From positions 9,267,135-9,331,134 of the forward strand of contig NC_135255.1 of assembly GCF_964204865.1 (NCBI RefSeq): a DNA stretch of 64,000 nucleotides, given 5' to 3'. The notes under the pieces were generated by a model. That model did not search any database. It worked only from the letters and a program-made list of their open reading frames with translations, and was not told the DNA's origin. This DNA is from Styela clava. Lineage: Eukaryota; Chordata; Ascidiacea; Stolidobranchia; Styelidae. Of this stretch, positions 19,239 to 33,345 are shown piece after piece; within the stretch, counting starts at the first letter, position 1, and every line of letters begins with the position of its first letter. Made by a program: the position numbers and the translations under genes.

Positions 19239-22200
19239 TCACACTGTTTCCATCGCTCTTTTGATCCATTCGGTATACTTCCAAACTCTTGTATATATCC
19301 CAGGCATTCTTTTTTTACCGCATTCTCGACTCCAACTGACTATTCCATTGATATAAAAGTTTCCATACCGACCACGGCACATCAATGGACCTCCCGAATC
19401 TCCCCAGCAATGATCGTTTCCTCCTTCCGGATATCCTAGAATAAAAAAGAACATTTTTTGGTGACGATGATATTCTATTTCCTTCCAAAAACTTAGTGTC
19501 TACCACACTAACTGATGTGTATTTTGTAGGCAATTTACCTGCACACAGAGCATTTTCCATGATTGTGCCTTTCATTTCTTTCCAGCTATTGCACAAACTG
19601 TTATCAAGAATTGGAACTTTTGCGTAGTTGATTTCTGAGACCAAATCCATACTATCGGCTTTCCGTGATCCCCATCCTGCCACGTAGCAAAAATCACCGA
19701 CAAATGCATCCTAAATGCCATAGTTCAAATATTTACTAGTAAACGCAAATAGTATCAGCGGACAACCAACCCCTGGCATTCAAGTATACCCATAAATTGA
19801 GATAGCTGGTAAATTATGTTACTATACAAAGATGTTTTGCTTCTGTATAACTCCCTTGCGCGTGTTTCAAATGAAGCATTACCGAACATTACTAATTCCA
19901 TAATTTTAATACCTTTCACTTTTATTTTGGTTTAGCGTTACTAACTTTATTATCTACTTGTTAAGATTCACAAAGAGTGCTAAAAGTCTATTTACTTCCT
20001 CCCTGTATACAGAATGTGATATATGCCGAAGCTGAGCATAGAAGAAAAGAGAAGCATTTGGCGGCAAGCACCAGAGCAATAAATATTAAAATAAAAACAT
20101 CATGCACTTTACCTGTGTAGGGAGACACACTGGTGAAACTGTTGGACTGAACACTGCCTTCTTTGAAAGTTTCAGAAGTGCAATATCGTTGTATGGAAAT
20201 ATTCCTAATACTGACATCCCGCTCTGATATCGCCAGCGTGCTGAATATCTGGTGAAACTGCAATAGGTGGTATACAATGTGAGTTTTAAATTAGCAAGGG
20301 GAAATAGAAGTTTGTAAAATAAATCTTCTGTGCAGCTTCAGTTATAAATTTTATGTCGCCTGAAAAGTTGTCGATGCAATTAATAATATTCATGAACAGT
20401 TGAAAGCGCTAAATGCCACAATTTTGTTCCATATAGATGCAAAGGGATTCGGACAAACTTTGGAAATCTTCAAGCAAGTATCTGACGTAACTTACCCTCC
20501 GTGAACCATCAGCTCCGTGACATTGAAATGCTGTTCACCAGGGGATGGGATAGTTCTTTCATATCTTCCAGCAATCACTACAAATTTGTCTAATTCTTCA
20601 TGTAGAAGCATTATACCAAGAGATCGCACGAATTGAGCAACGAAGCAATGTGTGGCTGTCAGAACCCACCTATCATATTGTATGTATATATATATATATT
20701 AAAAATGATTATCGCGTTCATATGCTAATTTGATGGCATGATTTGATTTTTATCATGTGGGTGCGAAGGGCGTGATCATAATACTAACAGCGATTTCATG
20801 ACCGTTACCAGTATTTTGATTTTGGGGTATTTAGTTCGAATCATTATCTAAGTGAGCTCTTTAAGAAATTTAGAGTAGGTAGCATGATCTATTTTAACCA
20901 CCCCATACAAAATTTGGGTCTTGCTCGGGGCAAGTTTAAGTTTTGTTAGCATTTGAGGACCAAATACAGATTCGTGATAAACTTACTGATCATTTATTAG
21001 TGATCCTCCGCAATTTAGCCTCGGCTTTCCGATTTGAACGACCCAAGGAAAGTTCCCATTTTGAGCTTTTTGCCCATTCACAATTCTGTCTGTTGCTGGA
21101 TCAGCTGTCGCAAATGGAACAGACTGAATTCCGCATTGGGGTCTAATCGAACGATCGTCCGCTATTGTCTTTTCCGTTGAAACGAAGTTGACCTTAACAG
21201 CAAATCCTTTGCCTCCTTTTATGGGTTTTGAGTTAGTGCGAGATTTTGTTTTAAACGTTATGTTTGCAGTATTTTCATTCAATATAATTACACCACGAGG
21301 TGTCTGACCACCACAGTAAGATATACGTTTGAAACCTTCCCCATCAATGATGACACTGTCCGAACAATCCTTCGAAGAAATCAAATCAAAATGTTGAAAC
21401 TGCAGTTCGATCGTGTGTTTCTTAGATGGGGCCTGAAGAGACCATTTGCATTTAGTTCCGCCAATGTAAGGTAAAGGGTGGTTAGGACTTGATATGATGT
21501 CACCGTCTTTCGTAACAAGACCACCACACTTGTTATTCAATATTTCAGCTTTGATTCGGAATCCTTTGTCTTGTACTGTATCGTCGGACTTGAAGACAAG
21601 GAAAAAGGCGACATCAGATTTCATTGTGACTTGACTGACCATGCCAGTAAAGTCCCTTCGAATGCTATGAAGTCCAAAACTTTCTCCGGTAATTAATGCT
21701 TTTCCGACATCAGCGAAAGATGGTACAACATACACGGTTAGGATATCAACAGGGTCTTCCAGACTTAGTTCTTCAATAGTAATTTGTAAACGATTTCCTG
21801 ATGGATATATAGTTAGTTAGTTTATGGTATATATGTGTCGAAAAATGAAGCACCACTATACTTAGATCACATTATTAAAAAGTAAAGATCAATTATTTGG
21901 ATCGATTGGTTCGTATTTGGATAAATTTAATTCGCATAGTATCTTTGTCCGTATGGTGACATAATTGAGTTTCTACCGACTGAGTCAATAAGCCAGTCCT
22001 TTCAAATTATACCCGTAAGAATTATTCTCGTTAAATTCACCGCACAATATGTTTTGTCGCAACATGTTGATTTGAACGCATAAAAGTGAAACTTACCCTT
22101 TTGCTGATCTGATTTTGGCATCCTAATGAGCCATTTGCACTCAACGTTATTTCCATATCTCGTTGGATAACCTGGAGATTCTAACACGCTAGGAGCTATA

Positions 22201-25200
22201 ATGACAGAAGTGTTACCAGAACAAGCAGAATCTTCATCATTCGATTCCAGATTCTGCAGAAGTTAACAAAATCACACGCGGTAATAGCCTACAACTTAAT
22301 TAATGACATAAATAAATCTTGCAAAAAATACTTACCTTGTCTTGAGATTGTGTAGTTGGGCCGATACTGTAAATGATGAACGATTCGTCACCTTGAAATG
22401 TTTCTGGAAATGATCTGAGATGTGGTCTACTATGATACGGCCGTTTTTCCGATATTCCGACATGTACAGCCGTCATTCTTACCTTCAATAAGCACATGAA
22501 TATACCAATTATATAATCATTTATATTAGGCCCGCGTAACACCGATTGACGAAAAAAGTATGTAGAGACGGGGTGAGAACTTTACTTACTTCCTTTTTGT
22601 TGCTAGCGTACAAGTAATACAATAACTTCCAACTCTTTGATTCACACGGCTGCAAGAACATTGAATACGCGGTTTTCAATTTTCCAATCGCCGGGACAAT
22701 TTCTTTAAAACAGAAGTATATAACTCGATCCACTCTGACAAAAATATAAAAATAAATTTGTTATAGAAATCATAAAGTAACTGTGTATTGAACCGTAGGT
22801 GCTTCCGCCTTGTTTACTTCCAACTTCGGGGATCCGTAAGTGGCAATTTTCATCAGAATACTTGAACGAGATGGCTTTAGTTTAGGGCGTAGAGCAGGGA
22901 TGGGCAAGGTTTTTGAACCGGGGGCCAACAATTTTGCCCATCTAGTCTGACGGGCCATGTAAGTATGACGTAAAAAATTATATTTTATGAACAATATTTA
23001 CAGTGTTACAAAGCAAAGGTGGAAAACCATAAGCCTCGTGCCAGAACTAAATTTAACCGCAATCTCAACAAATTCATTGAGCTATTTTTAGCTAAGACAT
23101 AAAAATTTGGTTTCAGTTTGGTTCTGGTAGCATCAAGCGGGCTAGATTAAAATACCCAACGGGCCGGAGCTTCAGAGTGATAACTATAAATAAAATAAAA
23201 TTATTTTCCGAAAGATGTTATATTATTCTCATAAAAAATTAGTCATAATAAACTTGAAGAAAGAGTATGAAATCCAAAATTAATATACCCTTCAGCGCGT
23301 TCCGGATATAGTCTTAGGGATGTTATATCTCCTCTTTTCTTTCGACCTGGTGTCCATATTCCGTCTGTATCGAATTTGGTTTCGTCGTCTATTCCTTGTC
23401 TCAGATACCTTCGAAGAGTTTTGAAAAATGAAGAATCATGACGTTCACGCTGACATATTAACTTTATACCAGCGATTCATTAATTTGGTAACGATACCCA
23501 CGGATTGTGCGATTCAGTCATACTGTATGATGTGTATGGAACGCATTTGATTGTCGTCTCACAAAATTTCCTATGAATGAACATGACATGAATGAAAAAT
23601 ATCATACCGTAACACTTCTTGTGAATTTATATAACATCTTCAATCTTATGTTTTCAAAAGATGTTTCGATAATTTTATTGAGATTTTTTCACATCATCAG
23701 CTCGATAATGCTCTAAACAAGCTGTAAGCGTAACTGATACGTACGGGACAACTATTTTTGTAATAGCTAAAATTGTTTCCGGTCAGACGTCAGCTTAGTC
23801 ATGTGACTTACTTGAAAAATATATTTCCATTTTGCACAGTAGAATAAATAAGTACAGTGATAGGTTTGTCGGACTGAGCAATAAAATTTGCCGGATGATT
23901 ACAGCAATATAAAAATTTCCTAGTTGGACAGGGACGGGACATATCTGATCCGTGACAATTCTTCTCCAGCGTTCCCCACTGTGGAGGTCCATGAATCCTA
24001 TTGTGTCTTCCACATGTTTCAACATTTCCCCTGCCAATCTGCAATGAAAAGTTACGCCAAATGTATAATGTGTAATAAATACGCTGGAAGTGATGCATGC
24101 ACTTTTATAACATTTCATTGGAAAAAGTTAAGTATAGTCTGAAGTAAGCTTTGCCTCTGAAGTTGGCGGGATATTGGTATCGTATCTTGGGATATTAAAC
24201 AGATTTTAGACGCAGAGTCTCTGTTGTAGAAATATTACGCCGAAATTGGATAGCCTATAATGTAAAACAGATCAAGTTATCCGCAATTTTGGAGTTGCTT
24301 AAATCAAACTATGCCGAGAGTCTTTGATATTAAATAGCGCATTACCTGAATCCAGTCATTGTATTCGTCTAAAACTGGAGCCCATTGATCACCTTGCATA
24401 ACGCCATAGAATGGTCGGCTGCCAAGACTAAGAAACAACAAATATGTCTTAACAATTACCGTTTTCTGTGGCATGTTATCATTTTTGCGCGGTGAAGGAT
24501 TTTTATTTTATGAGAGCCAAATAACTTGAGTAAAATGCCATTGAGTTCAACCCTAAATTTTTTCTTGAAATCGCATAAAATACAAAATTATTCAATTATT
24601 TTTTCACTTTATTGTTGTATATTTTCGATTTCGATTTACCTATTCATATTTTTGTGTAGTCACATGCCTTTTTCTGCCCATACCTATAGGCTAAAAAATT
24701 ATTATCCGTTGCATGTGAAACATACCTTTGGTATTACATTTTTTCAGAGAGTATAAAACTTCGGAATTGGCATCATAAAGAAAAATAACAGCATTTGTAT
24801 TTGTTTATTCAACTTACACATTCAGTTTGAACCTGAACTATGCTACCTGCATATATCTTTTGACTTGCATAGTGTTTTCCCATTGATTGCACATGTGTCG
24901 TTGGCTGACCTCCAAGTGAAGAATTGCAATTTTTCGTCGGAAATTCGCGTCATAGAGAGATCATTTGGGGGTTTTATAATTTCATAATGCAGAGAAAAAC
25001 TCTTCCCAGTGCTGGACCTAAAATTCAAAGTGACTGAGTAATACATAGATTTGTAAAACAAAATTTAACTTTATATGTTTTCAAGAATTTATACACATTA
25101 GCAATTCGCGTTTTCTGTGCGAAAACGATTCGGAATACATTTGTGCGAAGACGGACGTTTGCGAGAATATTACCATTTTGATGATCTTAATTTATAAATG

Positions 25201-28200
25201 CCGTTCATTATTCCCAAACTACATTCTCGCAAAAATCCTTTTTTTGTCGAATTACTTTTGCTCGAAAGAGGGATGTCACCGAAACTCATTCAAATCCATC
25301 TACCGAAAATTCTCGCGAAATTACGTTTTGGAATAATACAGAAGTGCAGAGCCTTCGCAAAACTTAATTTACACACTCAAGTCCGAGGCCCAGTGCTTAC
25401 CGCCGTCCCAAAAAGCTGATATTCAAATCATTGTCGATTGTAACAAAAGTTGGTGGAAGCCTATTCCCACAAAACGTTCCATATCCAGAAATTTTGACCT
25501 TGTCCTTCAGGCAGTTCATGTCGAAGTTGAAAGATGAAGCTCTTCCTCCTACGAAATTTTGGAACTGAAAATTGCAAACACGAATTATCAAGTTATCTTG
25601 ATTCATATAAATAATGACCGAGCGCTAAGTTTCGAGAAATTTAGTTTTAGATAGCTTATTCTATATCCACACCTAATCATTTCACCAGCGCACACAGGCA
25701 GTCTGTCACCATGAAGTGCAAATAGCCAAATTCCATTTTCATTACTCCGAAAGAGGCCGTGGCTCACCTTGTTATTAAGCAATCTTATCGGTTTTCCTTT
25801 ACCTTACAGAAAAAGTTTAGCCAATTATTTTATTTTCGGCAACCATATTTCGCATTTTTGTAATGGAGGGCGTGCTTAGTCAATCGCTGTGTGTTTTCCT
25901 AAACAATTTTAGTCACGGAGGAATGGATTAGCATTATTGATCGATTGAAAATCATAGATACTTTGCAAATCGTAAAACTACCTTGTCAAGCCACATTATA
26001 TATAGAATAACCATGTGTTACTAAAATAATGAAGACTAACTTTCCATGTAGGGATGCTCCGTTTTTTCTCGTTATCAAGCCTTATGATTCTGAACGTAAT
26101 TCTTATAACGCTTCCTCTCGACGCACTGATTTTCCAATTACACACTACATCCTTTTTAGCGTTTGCCGTGAATTTTTCGGGAAATCCCGGTGAAGAAATA
26201 ATGCCGGATTCTGATGATAACATTTCCACGTTACCGTTGCATCCGTCTTTAGCAAGCTGTGTGGTCTGAATATAAGGGCGCGATTTTTCGTTACTGGGTA
26301 CATACAAAAAGTGCTTTTTTGGAAATTCCTTGTTGTCTTTTATCGCCACTCGTGAGTTTAAATCGAGGCCGTAGCCATTGCTCCCAATTATCAGTCTCTC
26401 TGCCGAAGCGTTTGAAGGAACCGAATATGAACCGTACAGGTAAAAGTTATTTTTCCAGGGATAGCTACACCACCTTTTAGAGATCCGATGAATTGTTGTA
26501 AGCAAGTTATCTTTCGTTGTAATGGAACGAATGCAAAAGAAGATAGGATCTTCAAATTTGTTTTCAACAAAATTAGACATCAATGTAAATTTTTTCAAGT
26601 CACCCGGTAATCTCCCACTCTCACGCCACGAGGCTTTATCAGTAAACCAATCATTTTTGTCTCGAACTCTTTCCAGTGAAAATGAGTAATACGGAATTCC
26701 TCTATCCTTTCGGCTATTGACATAAATTGAAACTGGATGTGCTACTGGTTTTTGTACAACCTCGTTCTTTTCGCAACAGAAAAATCCTTTGGTAGTTTGA
26801 CAAAAAACTTTTATTTTACGATGAGGTATGTTTGCATTCCATTTTGTGCAATTTTCTTCACCCCACGAAGGGGGTCCATCAGTTTCGCTGAGTTTATCGC
26901 ATTGTCTAATTCGTTTTGGTCCAAAATATAACCAATCATTGTACTCGTCCAAGATAGGTACCCAAGTATCTTTTACAAAATCATTTATTCTCTGCTTCGG
27001 AACATTGCCTTTTGATATTTGCCGGCAAAGATCTTTCCTCAGGCATAAGTTCTTGTTAATCTTTTGACAGCGATCCGCCGCCGATTTCCACGAGAGATTT
27101 TTGACATTTTCTGCAATTGAAAGGGCAAATTTAATAATGGTGCACTGCGTAACAACAATATCCGTGCGATTTCAAGATAAATTTCAGATTTGAACTCAAT
27201 GATATTTTAGACAAGTTGTTTTTCTCGTTTAGCTCTGATAAAATAAAAAAAATTCTCCATAAAGGGAAATGGTTGTAGCTTCAGCCACAGTAGGATATAT
27301 CACATAAAATATCAGTAACTAAAACACCATGTATTTTAGTGCATTTACACCCGCATTGACGTAACAGGCAATTTCGGAATGCATTGATTGTCATTTATAT
27401 CAAATAAATGACGTCCAAGTAAAAAAAAAAAATACGCCCGAGAACCACACTTTCAACTATTGCGAAGCCACATACTTGCGGGAATGGGATTATTTTTACC
27501 GAAATATTGCTGTTCTGACATATGATGCGCCCTTTCCTCTATTTTTCATATATAATCATACAATAAATATTAAAAACTCACCAAAATATGTAGGAGCATC
27601 ATCGCTTTTGACCGAGCAAAAATCTGAAACAATAAATATATATCAGAAGGTTGGAAATTACGCTTATAAATGAATAAATTAATATTTGTGGTCGACGATT
27701 GCAAACCTCATTGTTTGTTTGACTGGTTTCATTAATCCATTATCATTCCACAAAACGTCATATTGAATATTTACATCATTTTGGAATAATACAGTTTTCA
27801 ATACAAAGTTTCCGGGGGTATATTGAACCCTTTCTTAATAAGGTTATAATTTGTGACGAAAGACTTTAAAAATTAACTTCAAAAATGAAAATTGAATTAT
27901 TGGTTTAATTTTTTACCGTTTTGGTCTACAACTGTGTATACAAAGTTAGCATTTTTCGTGCATAACTGATTTAGGTTTTTTTCGACCATGGGAAATCGTC
28001 TTTAATCAGAAGACTAAAAATATGACAAAACTTTTGGTACATTATATTGTAAGAAATCAAAAGTACAAATTGAGTTGGACAGGGGTTACAAATTAATTAA
28101 ATTTATTTTACAGCTACTCGTACCAATTTGGGATAATTTTCTTTCAAATTAGTGCCACTATAAATAATTCTGTTACTAGAAGATATACGCGTTTGATTGA

Positions 28201-28360
28201 TGCTAAGCCGCTCATTTACTAAAATTCCTAATCAACAACGCATAGCCTCAGAAAGGAAGAGTAATATTTATCTATATTATATCAAATAAAACTTGAACTA
28301 CTTACTCATCAAAGAAATCATGCTGACCACCAAAACAATGTATGTCGAGTGAATATCCAT
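19239..28360 (-). CDS. Secreted mosaic serine protease: X-CUB-X-CUB-CUB-trypsin, 17 exons, 1,327 aa
   Basis: Exons (minus strand, given low-high): 28306-28360, 27582-27623, 26041-27110, 25401-25564, 24847-25017, 24346-24418, 23812-24038, 23498-23570, 23289-23449, 22590-22734, 22336-22482, 22097-22253, 20987-21797, 20496-20669, 20113-20257, 19539-19710, 19239-19435. All junctions are GT-AG and in frame. Residues 1-20 are a signal peptide. Module X1 (about 34-320) and X2 (about 479-785) share W-x-S-A-x(3)-C, L-C-x(3)-D-x-C, a P-x-L-D-E-Y-N-D-W core, G-P-P-x-W-G and a final C-C. Each precedes a CUB domain (Cys323 and Cys787); a third CUB starts at Cys919. The protease begins at Arg1066/Ile1067 (IVNG), with His1106, Asp1181 and Ser1276 in GDSGGP. 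Asp1270 at the pocket base predicts cleavage after Arg/Lys. Such CUB-trypsin proteins act outside the cell, for example in immune or developmental cascades. X is unrecognised. Confidence 0.9.
22895..23172. mobile_element. hAT-type MITE in a protease intron, right end truncated
   Basis: The left end CAGGGATGGGCAAGGTTTTT is a common hAT terminus, followed by GGGGGCCA. Near 23120-23172 the phrase GCGGGCTAGATTAAAATA then CGGGCCGGAG resembles the usual inner right end of such elements, but the outermost bases are missing. It lies in the intron between exons 22590-22734 and 23289-23449. Confidence 0.55.
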
Positions 28361-31300
28361 CGTGTCTCTAAAATCCTTTCGATTTTCTTCAAGTTGAAGC
28401 TCAACCTAACGTGAGACTGGGCAATTTTTCGATTAAATTACGTTTTATAAATATCTGATTTATCTATATGTTGTCATGATCCACAAAATAAAAACAATAG
28501 CCTCCAGCACTTTGACAACTATATTATGTTTGGCTTAGATAAAGTCGGAGATATTTTGAGGACAGTGATTGCAGAAACACTACCCCTTTTGTACCCGGAT
28601 TATTATATAAAAAATATTTATCAACAACACTGATTTCTGTAATGAGTCACATTCGATGCGTCATTTTAAAGACGCGAGTTCAAGTGTTAAGACTTCGAAG
28701 AAGTTGTTTGTACGGGCTCTATTAATAGATTACAATGTTCACGATCACCATAATAACCGGAGATTAATTAGATTTTCGAGAAATATATACCTTGATAAAC
28801 TACTAGAATTGCTTCTGGTATAAAACATTTTAATTTACGTTTGGAAATGCTACGCCTGGCCTCTGTTCTGTTTTTATTGCAGTTGTTTCCATCTGCCAAA
28901 CAATATATACTTACCATACGAAAGTAATGAAGCAATAATGTGGTTTGTTACAGCTGCCAAACATTTAGCCACATTCATGTGGACGATTAGTACAGTTTTT
29001 TTTAATGTCAACTTTAGGTATTCTTGGCTTGACTCGTTGCCTGTAATGACATTTTGGTGATTGATCAACGCAAACGTTTGCAAAATTACGAAACAGCTTT
29101 TGTAATAACGATATATATATATATATGAAATAGTACACTTCAACAATACGTGATCGAATTTCTGATAATTTTTTCGATAAATGTCTCACGTGTATGATTG
29201 GAACATTACGCAGACACAGAATATAGGTGGTTAAGATCTGGTCGCGCTTCAACTTACGTTCGAAAGTTTTAAGTGCAGCAGCATGTCGACGCATCCATGC
29301 AGCCCACTAAATTATCTTATGTTTCATCCAGGAATAGCCAAGAACAAGAGGCATTATGGTCATTACTTCAGCAATATATTCTTAATTGCATATCATCGAA
29401 TTTTATGAACCATAACCAACACAACACTATAATACACAACACTTTTATGCAATTGAAAATATCCTTAATTGAACTCTGAATCGGGACTTGTCAACAGATC
29501 ACAATGTCATTTATTTGGAACAAATCGTAAACTTATAGATTGATTTAATAATTCGTGTCACAATGATTACATGAACTCACTTGCTTAACACAAGCATTTT
29601 TATGAATTAATATATTCGCCATTAAAATGTTATTATACGGCGGTAACAGCAATACAATAAAAACTAAATGGATATCGCACGAAGAGTAGATATTTAATAT
29701 ATATGTAAAGTTCTAATCAATTACGCGTTTTATTACGTCCTGCACTGATATCATCTAATTTTGTAAGAGTATAACTTTCTATTCTTCGGGGCAATAAATT
29801 TATCAGATATTTTGTTTTCTACAACGGGACTTTCCGTGAACTTAAGCATTATTCTTTCTCGCTTTTGTATAGGTATTTTCCCTTCAAATTACGTATAAAC
29901 GGTACAAAACATCAAGCTATATCTCTTTATAATTGTGCCTATTCCAGGGCTCTATAATGGAATATCCCCTATTAAATATCTTCTCCCATTTATTGTGTAA
30001 TTTAAAAAACAATAATATTTTCTGAGGAAAGACGTCACTCGTAGTCATAACTGAATATATATTTTTTGATTTCCCTGAGAGAATATTTTCTCGTCAGCTA
30101 TAAGTTTAGGTTGCTAATCGAAAATAGCTTCAAATGGCGATGTAAGGATTTTATGAAAAGCTGATTTATATATTTTTTTCAATACTATATTGAAATTTTA
30201 ATATATATACAATATATGAATAACTCAAAATCTCAACTTTTAAAATAATGGTGCTACTGATCATGGCTTCGGTGAGTGACACTAAGCCCTGATAAATGTC
30301 AAATGTGAATTCGTTGATACAGCAAGTTGATCGTATCAGTGATTTCTTCGAAGGTGAAAATCGTCATGAGCAACGGAAATATGATTAAATATTTGAGGTA
30401 ATAGACTATGATATAAATAAAACTCAAGAGTACAGTTGACAATGACTAATTGTTATTCCATTTCGGAACAGTTTATACTAAACTACATATTCAGATAGAA
30501 AATATTGAGTGGCCTACGATCGTATTTAAATCGGCATCCGGTTTATAAGAAAGATGCAATATATCACATCACATATATTACCTCGAAGTACACACATCAC
30601 CTCGTTCCGACCCGTGAAGAAAATAGTTGTTAGCGTCTTCTAATATATAGTTAGGTATTATTACAATCAGGCTTATGGTATATTCCTTATATTCCTTTCT
30701 GCCTTGGGCACAAAGCGGACCTACCGTACCAGCTTTCAAATTTTTAGTTTCGTGGGTTTACTTGACGATGGATACGTATTTTAAAAGGTTGTTACTATTT
30801 TACTATTAAAGTGCGGTCTTCATTCCAAATAAATGTTCATTGCTGCCAACTTAGACACGCAGTGGACCTATGTATCGTTTTGCTAAAGTACTGTTGTTAT
30901 TATTTTTATTGTCGTTGTTGATTTCGAGAGAGGAATATGCATATTGCTGGCACATAAAATGAATAAGATTCATGATAATTTATTGATATTTGGAAGTATC
31001 CATTGCCTGCACCCTGCGCTTCAGGTTTACCCCGAAATCATGAGGCCAGTACCTCAACAGCTACCGCCAGCAACGTTCCGAAGTCTATTATAATTTTGTA
31101 TACTATAACATGTATACTTCTATGTTCACCATGGGAGTTTATACTGCATAAACGTGATCTCATCATAAAACATTATTGGTTAGATCCATTCAAAATGTTA
31201 CCGATTTCAATATGTCAAATTGTGTGATATCAACTACTGTTTATCGAAGGTATGCCAGTTGGAAATAATATTGTAAGTTTAACTCGGAACTTAACATTTA

Positions 31301-33345
31301 TAAACTATTCAGGCAGTTGAATAAATAAAATCGGATATTTTGCGCTGACATTATCACCAAATGTGGATTTGGATATAAAAATAGCACGTTGACAGCGCTT
31401 CGAAGACGGTGCGAAACAAATGAATACGAGATAGCCAACTGGAACAGCTGGCAAACATTCCAAGGTTGCACCATTCGTCCGTTTATAAGGCATACTTTTC
31501 TAATTACTTTCTTTTTAATTTAAAAATCGTATAAACTGCTCCACAGATATTTCATTACCAAGTTGGTGTTGATACTGGTGGACATCGAGTGACAGCAGAA
31601 AAGTTAAAATGAATAATCTACCGGCAGTGGAATTCTAAATTCTTAAGGCATTAAACAATTGTCTTTTAACACACCGAATTGAGTAGAAGCATGAACTTTG
31701 TCATCTAGTTTGCATGTATAGACGCCATTGGAGCATTAGAAAATGATTTATTCAAAGTCAGTGGCTTAGAAATCACTAAAACGAAATTCACCGCTAGATG
31801 ATGATAAGTAACTTACAAAAGTCTCGCAATTCCGGGGATAAAACATTGAAACAGGAATTCTTTCAGGCGACGTATTTTATGTTTTGAGTTAATGAAACTT
31901 CACGTGTGTTGTTAGTTGGTTCGCGCCAGGCAACGTATTTTACTGTCGTCTCCAAGTAGATGTCCTATCGCGATGTCAATATTAGAAATGTTTACAGAGT
32001 GAGTATTGCGCTGACGATTCAGATATTTCTTGTACAATACTTTGCCGAAAAAATGAGAATCATACCAGGTATTTTGAGTTTTCATGGGCGGAACGCGACT
32101 CTAAACAGGCAGGCCAAAAACCAACAAGCAAAGGCTATTCACGGACTGGTCAATTTTGAGACGCAGTTTTACGAATTCGAATCCTAACTTCTGCCGTGCT
32201 GCGCGCGAACGGGTAGCGTTAAGGAATTGGCAGCGTTGACAATTACTACAAGCGTTATTCAGCGTAACCAAATATTCTTGCAGCACTTCAAATTGTCGTT
32301 ATATAAATCTATTTGGTTGGCCTCGTTAATTGTTGTGAAATCGTTCAGGCATGGTATATCGTCACAGATTGGTGCTATCCGATCAGATTAAACAAACTTA
32401 AACTTGAAGCAATCTTAGTTCGAGAAATGCTTGAGAGTAAAGTTACTTCACATGTTTGCTGAATCCAAAGTGAATAGAGGCAAAATTGTGGTTAAGTGTT
32501 ATGGGGATATATATGATCACGAGTATAGCAATTCTATAACCTTCACGGGCATAATTGTAAGATAGAAAAGAAATACCCCAATCGTAATGCGTGGTGGACC
32601 GTTCCCGTCACAGTAAACGTTATCATATCGGGTAAAGCTATCAGTTCAGACAGCGTATTTCTTCGGGATAAGGTACTGATCATCGTACGGGACGAAATGC
32701 TTGTATTAGTTTATTATTAATCCAATGTATCCACAACGTCGTCCGAGTCCGTTGGTATAATTAAGAGAGAAAAAAATAATGAGGGGTTGGGATGGAGTAG
32801 CAGAGTACTGAGCAATCGGCGTCGTGCGATAATTAGTCGGTTGGTAAGACTCCGAACCAATGATCCCTTGTAGGTTGTTTGTTCAGAGGTGCGGAGGTGC
32901 GTCCCGCCGTAGTTCAATCTCGTACATCGCGTTTTGTAATTGTCGTGCGTGGCACCAGATGAGGATACTTTCAGAGCTATTTTGTTTGCTATAGTTTATT
33001 CAGACGGTATTTGGCGTGCGTGTTGTTATAATTAATTACGCAATATTGGATGTTTGGAAAGGTGACGCTTCAAGAATTCAAGACACTTTGGCAGGTACCT
33101 CAGGATTTAGAACAGGCGGGTACAAAATCAAAGTGAAGTGAGTTAAAAAAGGATTAGACCGACAAGCCTAATATATACCGGGACAGTGGATTGTGCGTGT
33201 GTCAACTATACCGATTCCTTGCGAATTTAAGCGAAACTTGTTCAGTTCAAACTTTGAGAGTGTTCGTCTTATTGGAATGTTGTCCTAGACGAGCTGTATT
33301 ATTGATTGGTCTTGAGTTTAAATAATTCTATGGAATACAATTCTA
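28361..33345. other. 5-kb upstream region without recognised genes
   Basis: This contains the promoter of the minus-strand protease and possibly regulatory DNA of the RBM24/38-like gene. No conserved coding segment, tRNA or transposon end was recognised. A short AT dinucleotide run sits at about 29110-29126. Confidence 0.45.

Noticed and set aside
26950-26952. Start codon for the long frame 25996-26952
   Set aside because: It is TTG within exon 26041-27110 of the protease; the frame continues upstream through the exon and is spliced to the signal-peptide exon.
28874-29294. Cys-containing minus-strand frame with a good acceptor and donor near 29046 and 28915
   Set aside because: The Cys-rich frame contains a stop, no neighbouring exon continues it, and the alternative frame has no recognisable domain.
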